Of a stretch of DNA of 64,000 nt, positions 16,405 through 25,148 are shown piece after piece. How positions within the stretch are numbered: position 1 is the stretch's first letter; each line of letters opens with the position of its first letter. The stretch spans positions 124,001-188,000 of the forward strand of contig NZ_BMKU01000008.1 of NCBI RefSeq assembly GCF_014644495.1, in the 5' to 3' direction. The notes below the pieces were generated by a model. The model ran no database searches. It worked only from the letters and a program-made list of their open reading frames with translations, and was not told where the DNA came from. The translations under genes and the position numbers were made by a program. The DNA is from Pseudarthrobacter polychromogenes (GTDB taxonomy: Bacteria; Actinomycetota; Actinomycetes; Actinomycetales; Micrococcaceae).

Positions 16405-19400
16405 TTACTTCCGTGCAAATGCCTGCTTCAGGAGGACATCCTGTTCCGCGGCGTGCCGTTTCATGGACCCGGCGGCAGTGGATGCCGACGCCGGTCGCGA
16501 AACCAGCCGGACGGAGCGCTCCAGGGCACCCGGCAGGTTCAGGCCAATAAACGGCCACGGCCCCTGGTTGGCGGGCTCATCCTGCGCCCACACAACTTCC
16601 GCGTTCGGGTACTTGGCGAGTTCCTGTGCGATTTCCTCGTGCGGCAGCGGGTAGAGCTGCTCCACGCGGATGATCGCGGTGGTCTTGTCGTCCGTCTTCT
16701 GCCGGGTGGACAGGAGATCGTAGTACAGGCGGCCGGAGACCAGGAGGACGCGTTCGACGGCGTCTCCCGCCAGCTGCTCGTGTTCGCCGATGACGGGGCG
16801 GAACGTACCGGTGGTGAAATCCGCCACCGATGATGCGGCAGCCTTGAGGCGCAGCAGCTGCTTGGGCGTGAAGATGATCAGCGGCTTGCGTGGCCGGTTG
16901 TAGGCCTGGCGGCGCAGCAGGTGGAAATGCGAGGCCGCGGTGGTGGGGTTGGCCACGATCATGTTCTCTTCGGCGCACAGCTGCAGGAACCGCTCGATCC
17001 TTGCGGAGGAGTGGTCCGGACCCTGGCCCTCGTAGCCGTGGGGCAGCATCAGGACCAGCGAGGAGCGCTGTCCCCACTTCTGCTCCGCGGAGGAGATGAA
17101 CTCATCAATGATGGTCTGTGCACCGTTGACGAAGTCGCCGAACTGCGCCTCCCACAGGACCAGCGCATCCGGCCGCTCAACAGAGTAGCCGTACTCGAAG
17201 CCCATGGCCGCGTATTCCGAAAGCAGGGAGTCATAGATCCACAGCTTCGCCTGGTCGTCGGAAAGGTTGCCGAGGGGCAGCCATTCCTTGCCGTTGGCGC
17301 GGTCGTGGAACACAGCGTGCCGCTGCACGAAGGTGCCGCGGCGGGAGTCCTGTCCGGCCAGGCGTACGGGGACCCCTTCCATGATCAGTGAACCGAAGGC
17401 TGCGATTTCCCCGAATCCCCAGTCGATGCCGCCCTCGCGGGACATCTGCTCGCGCTTCTCGAGCAGCTGCTTGAGCTTCGCGTGGACCGTGAAGCCCTCC
17501 GGGATTTCCACGTGGGCCTTGCCGATCCGCGCCAGGGTGTCTGCGGAAATGGCCGTCGAAACCGGCGCGGTGGTACCGGAGTCGGACTGCTGGGAGATGG
17601 GACGCTCGATGTCCGAGACGGCGGCAGTGTCTGCCGTGACGATCGGGATCGGGGACGTCTGGGCCGCGTGGGTTTCGGCGAAGACGCGTTCCAGACGCTC
17701 CTGGTAGTCGCGGAGCAGCTGCTCGGCTTCTTCCTCGGTGATGTCGCCACGGCCGATCAGGGACTCGGTGTAGAGCTTGCGGACGGAGCGCTTGGCCTCA
17801 ATGAGGTTGTACATCAGCGGCTGGGTCATCGAGGGGTCGTCGCCCTCGTTGTGCCCGCGGCGGCGGTAGCAGACCATGTCGATGACGACGTCCTTGTGGA
17901 ACCGCTGGCGGAACTCGTAGGCGAGCTGCCCGATGCGGACCACTGCCTCGGGATCGTCGCCGTTCACGTGGAACACAGGGGCCTGGATCATCTTGGCGAC
18001 GTCCGTGGAGTATGTGGACGAGCGGGATGATGACGGGGCCGTGGTGAAACCCACCTGGTTGTTGACAACCACGTGGATGGTTCCGCCTGTGCGGTAGCCG
18101 CGGAGCTGGGACAGGTTGAGCGTTTCGGCAACCACGCCCTGGCCTGCAAAGGCGGCATCGCCATGGACCATGATGGGCAGGACGGGGAAGGATTCGCCCT
18201 GGTCCAGCCGGTCCTGCTTGGCGCGGACAATGCCCTCAAGGACGGGATCCACTGCTTCGAGGTGGGAGGGGTTGGCGGCGAGGTAGACCTTGGTTTCCTT
18301 GCCGTTGTCCGAGGTGAAGGTCCCCTCGGTGCCCAGGTGGTACTTGACGTCACCGGAGCCCTGCACGGAGCGCGGGTCCTGGGTGCCTTCGAATTCGCGG
18401 AAGACCTGGGCGTAGGTCTTGCCGGCGATGTTGGTGAGCACGTTCAGGCGGCCGCGGTGGGCCATGCCGATGGCTACTTCGTCCAGGCCGTCGTCGGCGG
18501 CGTCGGACATGATGGCGTCAAGCAGCGGAATCAGGGATTCTCCGCCCTCCAGGGAGAACCGCTTCTGGCCGACGAACTTGGTCTGCAGGAAGGTCTCGAA
18601 GGCCTCGGCGGCGTTCAGCTTGGAGACGATGCGGAGCTGCTCTTCACGGCTGGGCTTGGAGTAGGGGTGTTCCAGCTGGTCCTGGAACCACTTGCGCTCT
18701 TCCGGTTCCTGGATGTGCATGTATTCGATGCCGGTGGTGCGGCAGTAGGCATCGCGCAGGACGCCCAGGATGTCGCGGAACTTGAGCATGGGCTTGCCGC
18801 CGAAGCCGCCGGTGGGCCATTCGCGGTCCAGGTCCCACAGCGTCAGGCCGTAGGTCAGGATGTCTAGGTCCGGGTGCTTGCGCTGGACGTATTCAAGGGG
18901 ATCGGTGTCGGCCATCAGGTGGCCACGGACCCGGTACGAGTGGATCAGCTGCTGGATCCGCGCCACCTTGTTGATCTGGTCAGCCGGATCAACCTGCTTG
19001 TCGGCGCTCCAGCGCACGGGCTCGTACGGGATGCGGAGGGACTCGAAGATCTCGTCGTAGAAGTTCTGTGCACCCAGCAGCAGCTGGTGGACAAGCTTGA
19101 GGAACTCGCCGCTGCCGGCACCCTGGATAACGCGGTGATCGTAGGTGGAGGTCAGGGTGAGGACCTTGCTGATCGCGTTCTGGGCGATGATCTTCTCGCT
19201 GGCGCCCTGGAATTCCGCGGGGTAGTCGAGGGCGCCGACGCCGATGATGGCAGCCTGGCCCTTGGACAGGCGGGGTACCGAGTGGACGGTGCCGATGCCG
19301 CCGGGGTTGGTCAGCGACACGGTGGTGCCCTGGTGGTCCTCAGCCGTCAGCTTGCCGTTGCGGGCGCGCTTGATGAGGTCCTCGTAGGTGTGCCAGAACT

Positions 19401-20187
19401 CGGAGAAGTTGAGGGTTTCGGCCTTCTTGATGTTCGGCACCATGAGCAGGCGGGTGCCGTCCGGCTTCGGCATGTCGATGGCAATGCCGAAGTTGACGTG
19501 GGCCGGCTGGACGGCAACGGGCTTGCCGTCCACTTCGTCGTAGTACACGTTCATGGAAGGGAACTGGGAGAGCGCGCGGATCACGGCGTAGCCGATGAGG
19601 TGCGTGAAGGAAACCTTGCCGCCGCGGGCGCGGGCCAGGTTCGAGTTGATGACCACGCGGTTGTCGATCAGCAGCTTGGCCGGGATGGCGCGGACGCTGG
19701 TGGCCGTGGGCACCTGGAGGCTGGTGACCATGTTGGTGGCGATTGCCTTTGCCGGTCCGCGGAGGACGGAGACGACGTCTTCCTCAGGAGCGGTGGGTGC
19801 CTTGACGTTCTTGGGCAGCTGCGCCGGGATGGGCTGGGAGCCGGTTCCGGCCTCGGTCTTCTTGCCGCCGTCGCGGGCAACCGTGGCGGGGGCCTTCTTT
19901 GCCGGTGCGGGCGCGGACGCCGGAGGGGCGGACGGCACCGGCGGGACGGCTGGTGCTGCTGCCGGCGACGGTGCCTGGGCTGCATTTACTGACGGCATTT
20001 CCCGGGTAGCGGGGTGGGCCGAATTTCCATTGGAAGAAGAACTGCCCGACCCGAACGATTCAAACAGCGGCCACCACTTGGCATCCACGGCGTTCTTGTC
20101 CTGCTGGTACTGCTCGTACAGTTCGTCAACGAGCCACTCGTTTCCGCCAAATTCCTCTGGTAGACGGTGGCTAGGCTGCTCTGGCAC
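16405..20187 (-). CDS. kgd: Multifunctional 2-oxoglutarate decarboxylase/dehydrogenase E1-E2 (Kgd)
   Basis: Large TCA-cycle enzyme of 1260 residues, typical of actinobacteria, where E1 and a lipoyl-less E2 acyltransferase are fused. Order: short N-terminal segment (LPEEFGGNEWLVDELYEQY), Pro/Ala linker (about 50-120), E2-like catalytic domain (about 130-350; DHRVIQGAGSGEF), ThDP-binding E1 domain (MAHRGRLNVLTN, MVHGDAAFAGQGVVAE) and transketolase-like C-terminus. Depending on partners it decarboxylates 2-oxoglutarate or feeds succinyl-CoA formation. In mycobacteria it is inhibited by GarA. GTG 20187 (AAGAGG upstream) gives the usual N-terminus; the longer frame is not supported. Confidence 0.96.
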   Translation of the reverse strand: MPEQPSHRLPEEFGGNEWLVDELYEQYQQDKNAVDAKWWPLFESFGSGSSSSNGNSAHPATREMPSVNAAQAPSPAAAPAVPPVPSAPPASAPAPAKKAPATVARDGGKKTEAGTGSQPIPAQLPKNVKAPTAPEEDVVSVLRGPAKAIATNMVTSLQVPTATSVRAIPAKLLIDNRVVINSNLARARGGKVSFTHLIGYAVIRALSQFPSMNVYYDEVDGKPVAVQPAHVNFGIAIDMPKPDGTRLLMVPNIKKAETLNFSEFWHTYEDLIKRARNGKLTAEDHQGTTVSLTNPGGIGTVHSVPRLSKGQAAIIGVGALDYPAEFQGASEKIIAQNAISKVLTLTSTYDHRVIQGAGSGEFLKLVHQLLLGAQNFYDEIFESLRIPYEPVRWSADKQVDPADQINKVARIQQLIHSYRVRGHLMADTDPLEYVQRKHPDLDILTYGLTLWDLDREWPTGGFGGKPMLKFRDILGVLRDAYCRTTGIEYMHIQEPEERKWFQDQLEHPYSKPSREEQLRIVSKLNAAEAFETFLQTKFVGQKRFSLEGGESLIPLLDAIMSDAADDGLDEVAIGMAHRGRLNVLTNIAGKTYAQVFREFEGTQDPRSVQGSGDVKYHLGTEGTFTSDNGKETKVYLAANPSHLEAVDPVLEGIVRAKQDRLDQGESFPVLPIMVHGDAAFAGQGVVAETLNLSQLRGYRTGGTIHVVVNNQVGFTTAPSSSRSSTYSTDVAKMIQAPVFHVNGDDPEAVVRIGQLAYEFRQRFHKDVVIDMVCYRRRGHNEGDDPSMTQPLMYNLIEAKRSVRKLYTESLIGRGDITEEEAEQLLRDYQERLERVFAETHAAQTSPIPIVTADTAAVSDIERPISQQSDSGTTAPVSTAISADTLARIGKAHVEIPEGFTVHAKLKQLLEKREQMSREGGIDWGFGEIAAFGSLIMEGVPVRLAGQDSRRGTFVQRHAVFHDRANGKEWLPLGNLSDDQAKLWIYDSLLSEYAAMGFEYGYSVERPDALVLWEAQFGDFVNGAQTIIDEFISSAEQKWGQRSSLVLMLPHGYEGQGPDHSSARIERFLQLCAEENMIVANPTTAASHFHLLRRQAYNRPRKPLIIFTPKQLLRLKAAASSVADFTTGTFRPVIGEHEQLAGDAVERVLLVSGRLYYDLLSTRQKTDDKTTAIIRVEQLYPLPHEEIAQELAKYPNAEVVWAQDEPANQGPWPFIGLNLPGALERSVRLVSRPASASTAAGSMKRHAAEQDVLLKQAFARK

Positions 20188-20739
20188 TTGAAATACGCCT
20201 CTTCCATGAGTTTGATTTCTCCCCGGCCCCACGGTGCTTCAGCAACACGTTCGAACCGATTTCTGCGTCCTCTGAACCCAGACCTTTGCAAGTCTAGTGA
20301 GCATCGTGTGTTAACTGCCAATAAGGGTGACCCAAATCATGAAGTGACGCGGGGATCGCGGAATATGGCGGGAAACTGCGTCATCAACGGTGCGTTGCGC
20401 GGCGCCGGAAAGTCCGCCCGCGAAGCGCCCGGCGGGCGGCAGTGCGGGTGAAGCGGGCGCAGGTGCCTCCTGTAGACTGAAGCTCTTATGGACAGTAAAT
20501 CTAGGTGCCGGCCTGGGGGCTGTCAGCGGAGCATGAAGAGCAGCGCCGCGCAGTCCACCCGCAGAGCCGGCAAACCCCGAACACGAGCCCATCACCCGCC
20601 GGCAGCGCAGCCGGCCAGAGCCCCCGGGGAACTGGCGCCGGTTACCGCCGACCATCCTCCGCCGGGAAGACCTCCCAGACTCCGCATTTCCCCTTCTTTT
20701 GCCATGCCGTTCAGCACCGCCTTCCAGGCGGGATGCTGA
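20188..20739. other. 552-nt divergent intergenic region (kgd / CNNM operon)
   Basis: No convincing gene. Possible promoter for kgd on the minus strand: -10 TAGACT (20296-20291) with TTGGCA 19 nt further upstream, a long spacer. Towards the plus strand another TAGACT at 20473-20478 could start a leader of about 250 nt, described separately. Confidence 0.45.
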
Positions 20740-20742
20740 ATG
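20488..20742 (+). promoter_or_regulatory. Structured leader of CNNM operon, candidate riboswitch (class unknown)
   Basis: Long GC-rich leader. At its end CAGCACCGCC (20712-20721) pairs with GGCGG (20727-20731) and TGCTG (20734-20738), leaving a GA bulge and a TTCCA loop. This stem covers the only ribosome binding site candidate, GGCGGGA, and ends one base before the ATG. Upstream there are further complementary blocks, such as GGGGGCT (20515-20521) and AGCCCCC near 20617. I could not match it to a named riboswitch; an ion-sensing element is plausible because the genes are of a metal-transport family. Confidence 0.4.
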
Positions 20743-22146
20743 GAATGGCTTCTCCTTGCAGCAGGCCTGCTGCTGATCGCCGGCACGGGATTCTTCGTGG
20801 CGGTCGAATTCTCCCTTATTGCCCTGGACCAGCCCACGGTCCAACGTGCCATTGACGACGGCGACGCCGGCGCTGTCCCTTTGCTCACCTGCCTGAAATC
20901 TCTGTCCACGCAGCTGTCCAGCTGCCAGCTGGGCATCACTCTGACAACGCTCCTGACCGGCTATGTGATGGAACCCTCGGTGGGACGCCTCCTGGAAGCC
21001 CCCCTGGCCGCCGTCGGACTTCCCGACGTCGCCGTCGCTTCGGTCTCCCTGGTCCTGGCCATGGTGCTCGCCACCCTGCTCTCGATGCTCCTGGGCGAAC
21101 TGGTGCCCAAGAACATGGCCATCGCGCTGTCCTTCCCGGTTGGCCGGGCGCTCGCCCGGCCCCAGCTGATGTTCACTGCCGTCTTCAAACCGGCCATCGT
21201 GCTGCTCAACGGGTTCTCCAACAAGGTGCTGAACGTCTTCGGACTGGAGGCGAAGGAAGAAATTTCCGGGGCCCGGACACCGGCGGAACTAGCTTCGCTG
21301 GTGCGCCGGTCGGCGGCCATGGGAACGCTCGACGCCGGCACTGCCAACTTCGTGGCGCGTACCCTGAACTTCTCCGCCAGGACAGCGGCTGACGTCATGA
21401 CGCCCCGCATCCGGGTGGAAACGATCGATGCCGACCAGCCCGTGTCGGATGTCCTCAGTGCTGCACGCCGGACCGGATACTCGCGGTTCCCGGTGATTGG
21501 CGATTCCGCCGATGACATCCGGGGTCTGGTCCACGTTAAGAAGGCTGTGGCTGTGCCGTGGGACCGCCGCCAGAACCTGGAGTCCGGTGCCATCATGACG
21601 GAGGTGCTGAGGGTCCCCGAGACCATCCACCTCGACGCCCTGCTTGCGGAACTCCGCGAGGGCAACCTCCAGCTCGCCGTCGTCCTGGACGAGTACGGCG
21701 GAACCGCCGGCATCGCCACGCTCGAGGACCTGGTGGAGGAAATCGTGGGAGAGGTGGCCGACGAGCATGACAAGGTCCGCCCTGGACTCCTGCAGAGTGC
21801 CTCCGGGGACTGGTACTTCCCTGGCCTGCTCCGTCCGGACGAGCTGTCCGAGCAGATTCCCCGGCTGAGCGTCCCGGACGAAGCCGCCTACGAAACGGTG
21901 GGCGGATACGTCATGAGCAAGCTGGGCCGGATCGCCGTCGTTGGGGATACTGTCCCCGTTGGCGGCGGCACGCTGAGCGTCACCAGGATGGACGGGCGCC
22001 GCATTGACCGGATCTGCTTCCGGCCGGCTGCCGACTCCGACGACAACGACCGGGCGGACAGCTCCCAGCGGGACGACCATTCCAGGCAAGACGACAAGTC
22101 CACACGTAACGGCAGGAACCAACGCGACGACAGGGCTGAACGATGA
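20740..22146 (+). CDS. CNNM/CorC-type membrane protein with CBS pair and transporter-associated domain
   Basis: 468 residues, 'hemolysin family' in databases but related to CNNM/MgpA magnesium exporters. Order: DUF21/CNNM membrane domain (about 1-190; SSCQLGITLTTLLTGYV, GELVPKNMAIALSFPVGRAL), two CBS domains (about 205-335; DVMTPRIRVETID, LAVVLDEYGGTAGIATLEDL, VEEIVGEVADEHD), CorC/HlyC C-terminal domain (about 345-430) and an Asp/Arg-rich hydrophilic tail. Likely transports divalent cations or regulates their flux, with CBS domains sensing nucleotides. Overlaps the next gene by four bases (ATGA). Confidence 0.9.
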   Translation: MEWLLLAAGLLLIAGTGFFVAVEFSLIALDQPTVQRAIDDGDAGAVPLLTCLKSLSTQLSSCQLGITLTTLLTGYVMEPSVGRLLEAPLAAVGLPDVAVASVSLVLAMVLATLLSMLLGELVPKNMAIALSFPVGRALARPQLMFTAVFKPAIVLLNGFSNKVLNVFGLEAKEEISGARTPAELASLVRRSAAMGTLDAGTANFVARTLNFSARTAADVMTPRIRVETIDADQPVSDVLSAARRTGYSRFPVIGDSADDIRGLVHVKKAVAVPWDRRQNLESGAIMTEVLRVPETIHLDALLAELREGNLQLAVVLDEYGGTAGIATLEDLVEEIVGEVADEHDKVRPGLLQSASGDWYFPGLLRPDELSEQIPRLSVPDEAAYETVGGYVMSKLGRIAVVGDTVPVGGGTLSVTRMDGRRIDRICFRPAADSDDNDRADSSQRDDHSRQDDKSTRNGRNQRDDRAER

Positions 22147-23213
22147 GCGACTGGGCCGGAATCTTCTGGCTGGCTGTGCTGCTGCTCGGCAACGCCTTTT
22201 TTGTGGCCGCTGAATTCGCAGTCATGTCCGCGCGGCGCAGCCAGATCGAACCGCTGGCCGAGGCCGGGTCCAAGCGGGCGCAGACCACCCTCCGCGCCAT
22301 GGAAAACGTGTCGCTGATGCTGGCGTGCGCCCAGCTTGGCATCACCGTCTGCTCCCTCCTGATCCTGCTGGTGGCCGAACCGGCCATCCACCATCTCCTC
22401 GCCGTACCGCTCGAGACGCTCGGCCTGCCCAAGGAAGTTGCCGATGTGGCTGCGTTCGCGGTGGCGCTGATGCTGGTGACGTTCCTGCATGTGACCTTCG
22501 GGGAAATGGTGCCAAAAAACATCTCGGTCAGCGTGGCTGACAAGGCGGCGCTCCTGCTTGCCCCGCCGCTGATGTTCGTTGCGCGGCTGGTCCACCCCGT
22601 TATTTCGGTCCTCAACTGGTCGGCCAACCACATCCTCAAGCTCCTTCGGATCGAGCCCAAGGATGAGGTGAACTCCTCCTTCACACTGGAGGAAGTGCAG
22701 TCCATTGTTCAGGAGTCCACCCGACACGGGCTGGTGGATGACGACGCCGGGCTCATCACCGGCGCGCTGGAGTTCTCCGAATACACAGCCGCGGACATCA
22801 TGGTTCCCCTGGAGAAGCTGGTCATGCTCCGGGCCGCCACCACTCCCGTGGAGTTCGAGAAGGCCGTGAGCCGCACCGGATTTTCCCGGTTCCCCATGCT
22901 TGACGAGGACGACATGCTGTACGGCTACCTCCACGTTAAGGATGTACTGTCCATCCCCGAGCAGGCCTATGAGCGGCCCATCGCCGAGAGCCGCATCCGC
23001 TCCCTGGCCAACCTGGCGCTGGACGATGAGATCGAGAAGGCAATGTCCGTTATGCAGCGCACCGGATCCCACCTTGCACGGGTGATCGGACCCGATGGCA
23101 ACACCAAGGGCGTCCTGTTCCTGGAAGACGTGATCGAGCAGCTCGTCGGCGAGATCCGGGATGCAACCCAGGCCACGGGCATCCGGCGGCTGGGGCAGCC
23201 CAACGGGGGATAG
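22143..23213 (+). CDS. CNNM/CorC-type membrane protein, shorter paralogue
   Basis: 356 residues, same DUF21 domain (about 1-190; ACAQLGITVCSLLILLVAEP, FGEMVPKNISVSVADK) and CBS pair (about 205-345; DIMVPLEKLVMLR, FSRFPMLDEDDMLYGYLHVKD, GVLFLEDVIEQLVGEI) but ends without the CorC/HlyC C-terminal domain of its neighbour. It is translationally coupled to that gene, suggesting a heteromeric complex. A strong terminator follows. Confidence 0.9.
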   Translation: MSDWAGIFWLAVLLLGNAFFVAAEFAVMSARRSQIEPLAEAGSKRAQTTLRAMENVSLMLACAQLGITVCSLLILLVAEPAIHHLLAVPLETLGLPKEVADVAAFAVALMLVTFLHVTFGEMVPKNISVSVADKAALLLAPPLMFVARLVHPVISVLNWSANHILKLLRIEPKDEVNSSFTLEEVQSIVQESTRHGLVDDDAGLITGALEFSEYTAADIMVPLEKLVMLRAATTPVEFEKAVSRTGFSRFPMLDEDDMLYGYLHVKDVLSIPEQAYERPIAESRIRSLANLALDDEIEKAMSVMQRTGSHLARVIGPDGNTKGVLFLEDVIEQLVGEIRDATQATGIRRLGQPNGG

Positions 23214-23218
23214 CGGAA

Positions 23219-23252
23219 CGGTGCCCTTCTCCGGCGTGCGGAGGGCACCGTC
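23219..23252 (+). terminator. Terminator of the CNNM operon
   Basis: CGGTGCCCT-TCTCCG pairs with CGGAGGGCACCG around a GCGTG loop; a pyrimidine-rich stretch CTTCTTTTCT follows about 15 nt further on. Isolates znuA from read-through. Confidence 0.7.
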
Positions 23253-23273
23253 GCCATGGCACCCTTCTTTTCT

Positions 23274-23303
23274 AAATAGGAATCATTCCCATTTAGGTAT
23301 AAG
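23274..23303 (+). promoter_or_regulatory. Zur operator and promoter of znuACB
   Basis: AAATAGGAATCATTCCCATTT (23274-23294 less one base at each arm) is an inverted repeat around a central C at 23284 with 9 of 10 arm positions complementary. It resembles actinobacterial Zur boxes, which are AT-rich palindromes containing AATNATT-like centres. It sits in the -35/spacer zone of a -10 element TATAAG at 23298-23303, so zinc-loaded Zur would block transcription. Zur is encoded at the end of the same locus. Confidence 0.75.
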
Positions 23304-23346
23304 CTGGGATGGTTGTTTTCGCCCCTCCCCACTGAATGAGGTTTCC

Positions 23347-24336
23347 GTGCGCCGTCCCGCCGCTGCCCGATCGTCCCTCGCTGCCCTTGCCGGGCTCGGC
23401 CTGCTCCTTACCGCGTGCAGCCCGCAGGCGGAACCCGCTCCGGAAGCCGCCGACGGGATCAACATCGTGGCCTCAACGGACGTCTATGGTGATATCGCCA
23501 AAACGATTGGCGGCGACCAGGTCAACGTGACCGCCATCATCACCAAGACCAGCCAGGACCCGCATTCCTACGAAGCCACCGCCCAGGACCGGCTTGTGGT
23601 CTCGAAAGCCGACCTCGTCCTGGAAAACGGCGGCGGCTACGACGACTTCATCCACACCCTGGCGGAGGACAGCGGCCTTGACGACGCGAAGGTGCTCAAC
23701 GCCGTCGAACTTTCCGGCCTGGCGCACCCTGAGGAAGAGGAAGCCACCGCGGACGCCCCGGCGACGGAACCCGCGGAAGAAGACGAATCTGGCCACGACC
23801 ACGGCGAGTTGAACGAGCACGTCTGGTACAGCCTCCCGGCGGTGGAACAGCTGGCCGATGAGATCGCCGCCAAGCTGGCCGAACTCGAGCCCGCCTCTGC
23901 CCCGACATTCCAGTCCAACGCCGCGGCTTTCAAAGCCGGCATAGAAGAACTGCACGGAAAGCTGGACGCACTGAAGGCTGCTTCGGCGGGTGCCCAGGTG
24001 GCCGTAACTGAGCCGGTGCCGGTATACCTCCTGGCGGATGCCGGGCTGGTGAACACCACGCCCGAGGACTACACTGCTGCGATTGAAGAGGGCTCGGACG
24101 TCCCGCCGGCAGTGCTCAAGGCCGCCACTGACCTTGTGGCCTCGAAGTCGGTGCGCCTGCTCGCCTACAACAGCCAGACCGAAGGCCCGCAGACGGAGTC
24201 GCTGAAGAAGGCGGCAGAAACTGCCGGGGTTCCGGTGGTTGACTTCAGTGAAACACTGCCGGAGGGCAAGACGTACCTCCAGTGGATGACGGACAATGTG
24301 GACAACATCACCAACGTTCTGGAGACAAATAGTTGA
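23347..24336 (+). CDS. znuA: Zinc ABC transporter substrate-binding lipoprotein ZnuA
   Basis: Captures zinc (possibly manganese) outside the membrane. 329 residues, cluster A-I binding-protein fold. N-terminal lipoprotein signal ends at LLTAC, so Cys is lipidated. Candidate metal ligands: His in QDPHSYEATAQD, His in LNEHVWYSLP, and acidic/His residues in a short loop DESGHDHGE typical of zinc-specific members. Start at GTG 23347 with TGAGGT upstream; the longer frame reads through the operator and is not coding. The stop overlaps znuC's start (TTGA). Confidence 0.92.
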   Translation: MRRPAAARSSLAALAGLGLLLTACSPQAEPAPEAADGINIVASTDVYGDIAKTIGGDQVNVTAIITKTSQDPHSYEATAQDRLVVSKADLVLENGGGYDDFIHTLAEDSGLDDAKVLNAVELSGLAHPEEEEATADAPATEPAEEDESGHDHGELNEHVWYSLPAVEQLADEIAAKLAELEPASAPTFQSNAAAFKAGIEELHGKLDALKAASAGAQVAVTEPVPVYLLADAGLVNTTPEDYTAAIEEGSDVPPAVLKAATDLVASKSVRLLAYNSQTEGPQTESLKKAAETAGVPVVDFSETLPEGKTYLQWMTDNVDNITNVLETNS

Positions 24337-25148
24337 AACCCGTGGTCAGCCTCACCGGAGCGTCCCTGAAGTTCGGCAAGCGGGCGCTCTGGGAGGATCT
24401 GGACCTGGACATCATGCCTGGCGAGTTCTTCGCCGTACTGGGTCCCAACGGAAGCGGCAAGACCAGTTTCCTGAAGGTCCTGCTGGGGCTCCAGGACCTT
24501 CACCGGGGGCAGGCCATGCTTGGCAGCCGCCCGGTGGAACGCGGCAGCAGCCTCATCGGCTATATACCCCAGCAGAAATCGTTCGCCCCGGACACCCCCA
24601 TGCGGGCCCGGGACCTCGTTGGCCTGGGCGTTGACGGCCACCGGTGGGGCCTGCGTCTGTCCCCGGGCAAGGCCAACCGAAAAATCGACCAGCTCCTTGA
24701 ACTGGTTGGGGCCACGGAATACGCGAAAGTTCCGGTGGGTCAGCTGTCCGGCGGCGAACAGCAGCGGCTGCGGGTTGCGCAGGCCCTAGCCACGGATCCC
24801 CAGATCCTTCTGTGCGATGAACCCCTGCTCTCCCTGGACCTACACCACCAGCAGGCGGTCAGCGCCCTGATCAACAAACAGTGCCGTGAGCAGAACAGTG
24901 CCGTGGTTTTCGTGACGCACGAAATCAACCCCATCATCGATTACGTGGACCGGGTGCTGTACCTGGCCGGCGGCCGCTTCAAGGTGGGTACGCCCGAAGA
25001 GGTCATGACCACCGAGGTCCTTTCCGACCTTTACGGAAGCCATGTTGAGGTGATCCACGCCAACGGGCGCATCGTGGTGGTGGGCCTGCCGGATGCCACC
25101 ACCCACCACCATGCACCAACGCATGTGCTGGCCGGAGAGGCAGCCTGA
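24333..25148 (+). CDS. znuC: Zinc ABC transporter ATP-binding protein ZnuC
   Basis: 271-residue ABC ATPase powering ZnuB. Walker A GPNGSGKTSF near residue 38, signature LSGGEQQRLRVAQ, Walker B ILLCDEPLLSLD, H-loop VTHE. The C-terminal tail ends with a His cluster (TTHHHAPTH), which could bind metal. TTG 24333 overlaps the znuA stop; GTG 24342 is an alternative. Overlaps znuB by one base (TGATG). Confidence 0.94.
   Translation: MKPVVSLTGASLKFGKRALWEDLDLDIMPGEFFAVLGPNGSGKTSFLKVLLGLQDLHRGQAMLGSRPVERGSSLIGYIPQQKSFAPDTPMRARDLVGLGVDGHRWGLRLSPGKANRKIDQLLELVGATEYAKVPVGQLSGGEQQRLRVAQALATDPQILLCDEPLLSLDLHHQQAVSALINKQCREQNSAVVFVTHEINPIIDYVDRVLYLAGGRFKVGTPEEVMTTEVLSDLYGSHVEVIHANGRIVVVGLPDATTHHHAPTHVLAGEAA

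Noticed and set aside
20488..20739. M-box (Mg) riboswitch
   Set aside because: TAGGTG near 20502 resembles the start of the M-box, but the conserved AAAGCTCTACG-like end and the core blocks are not found.
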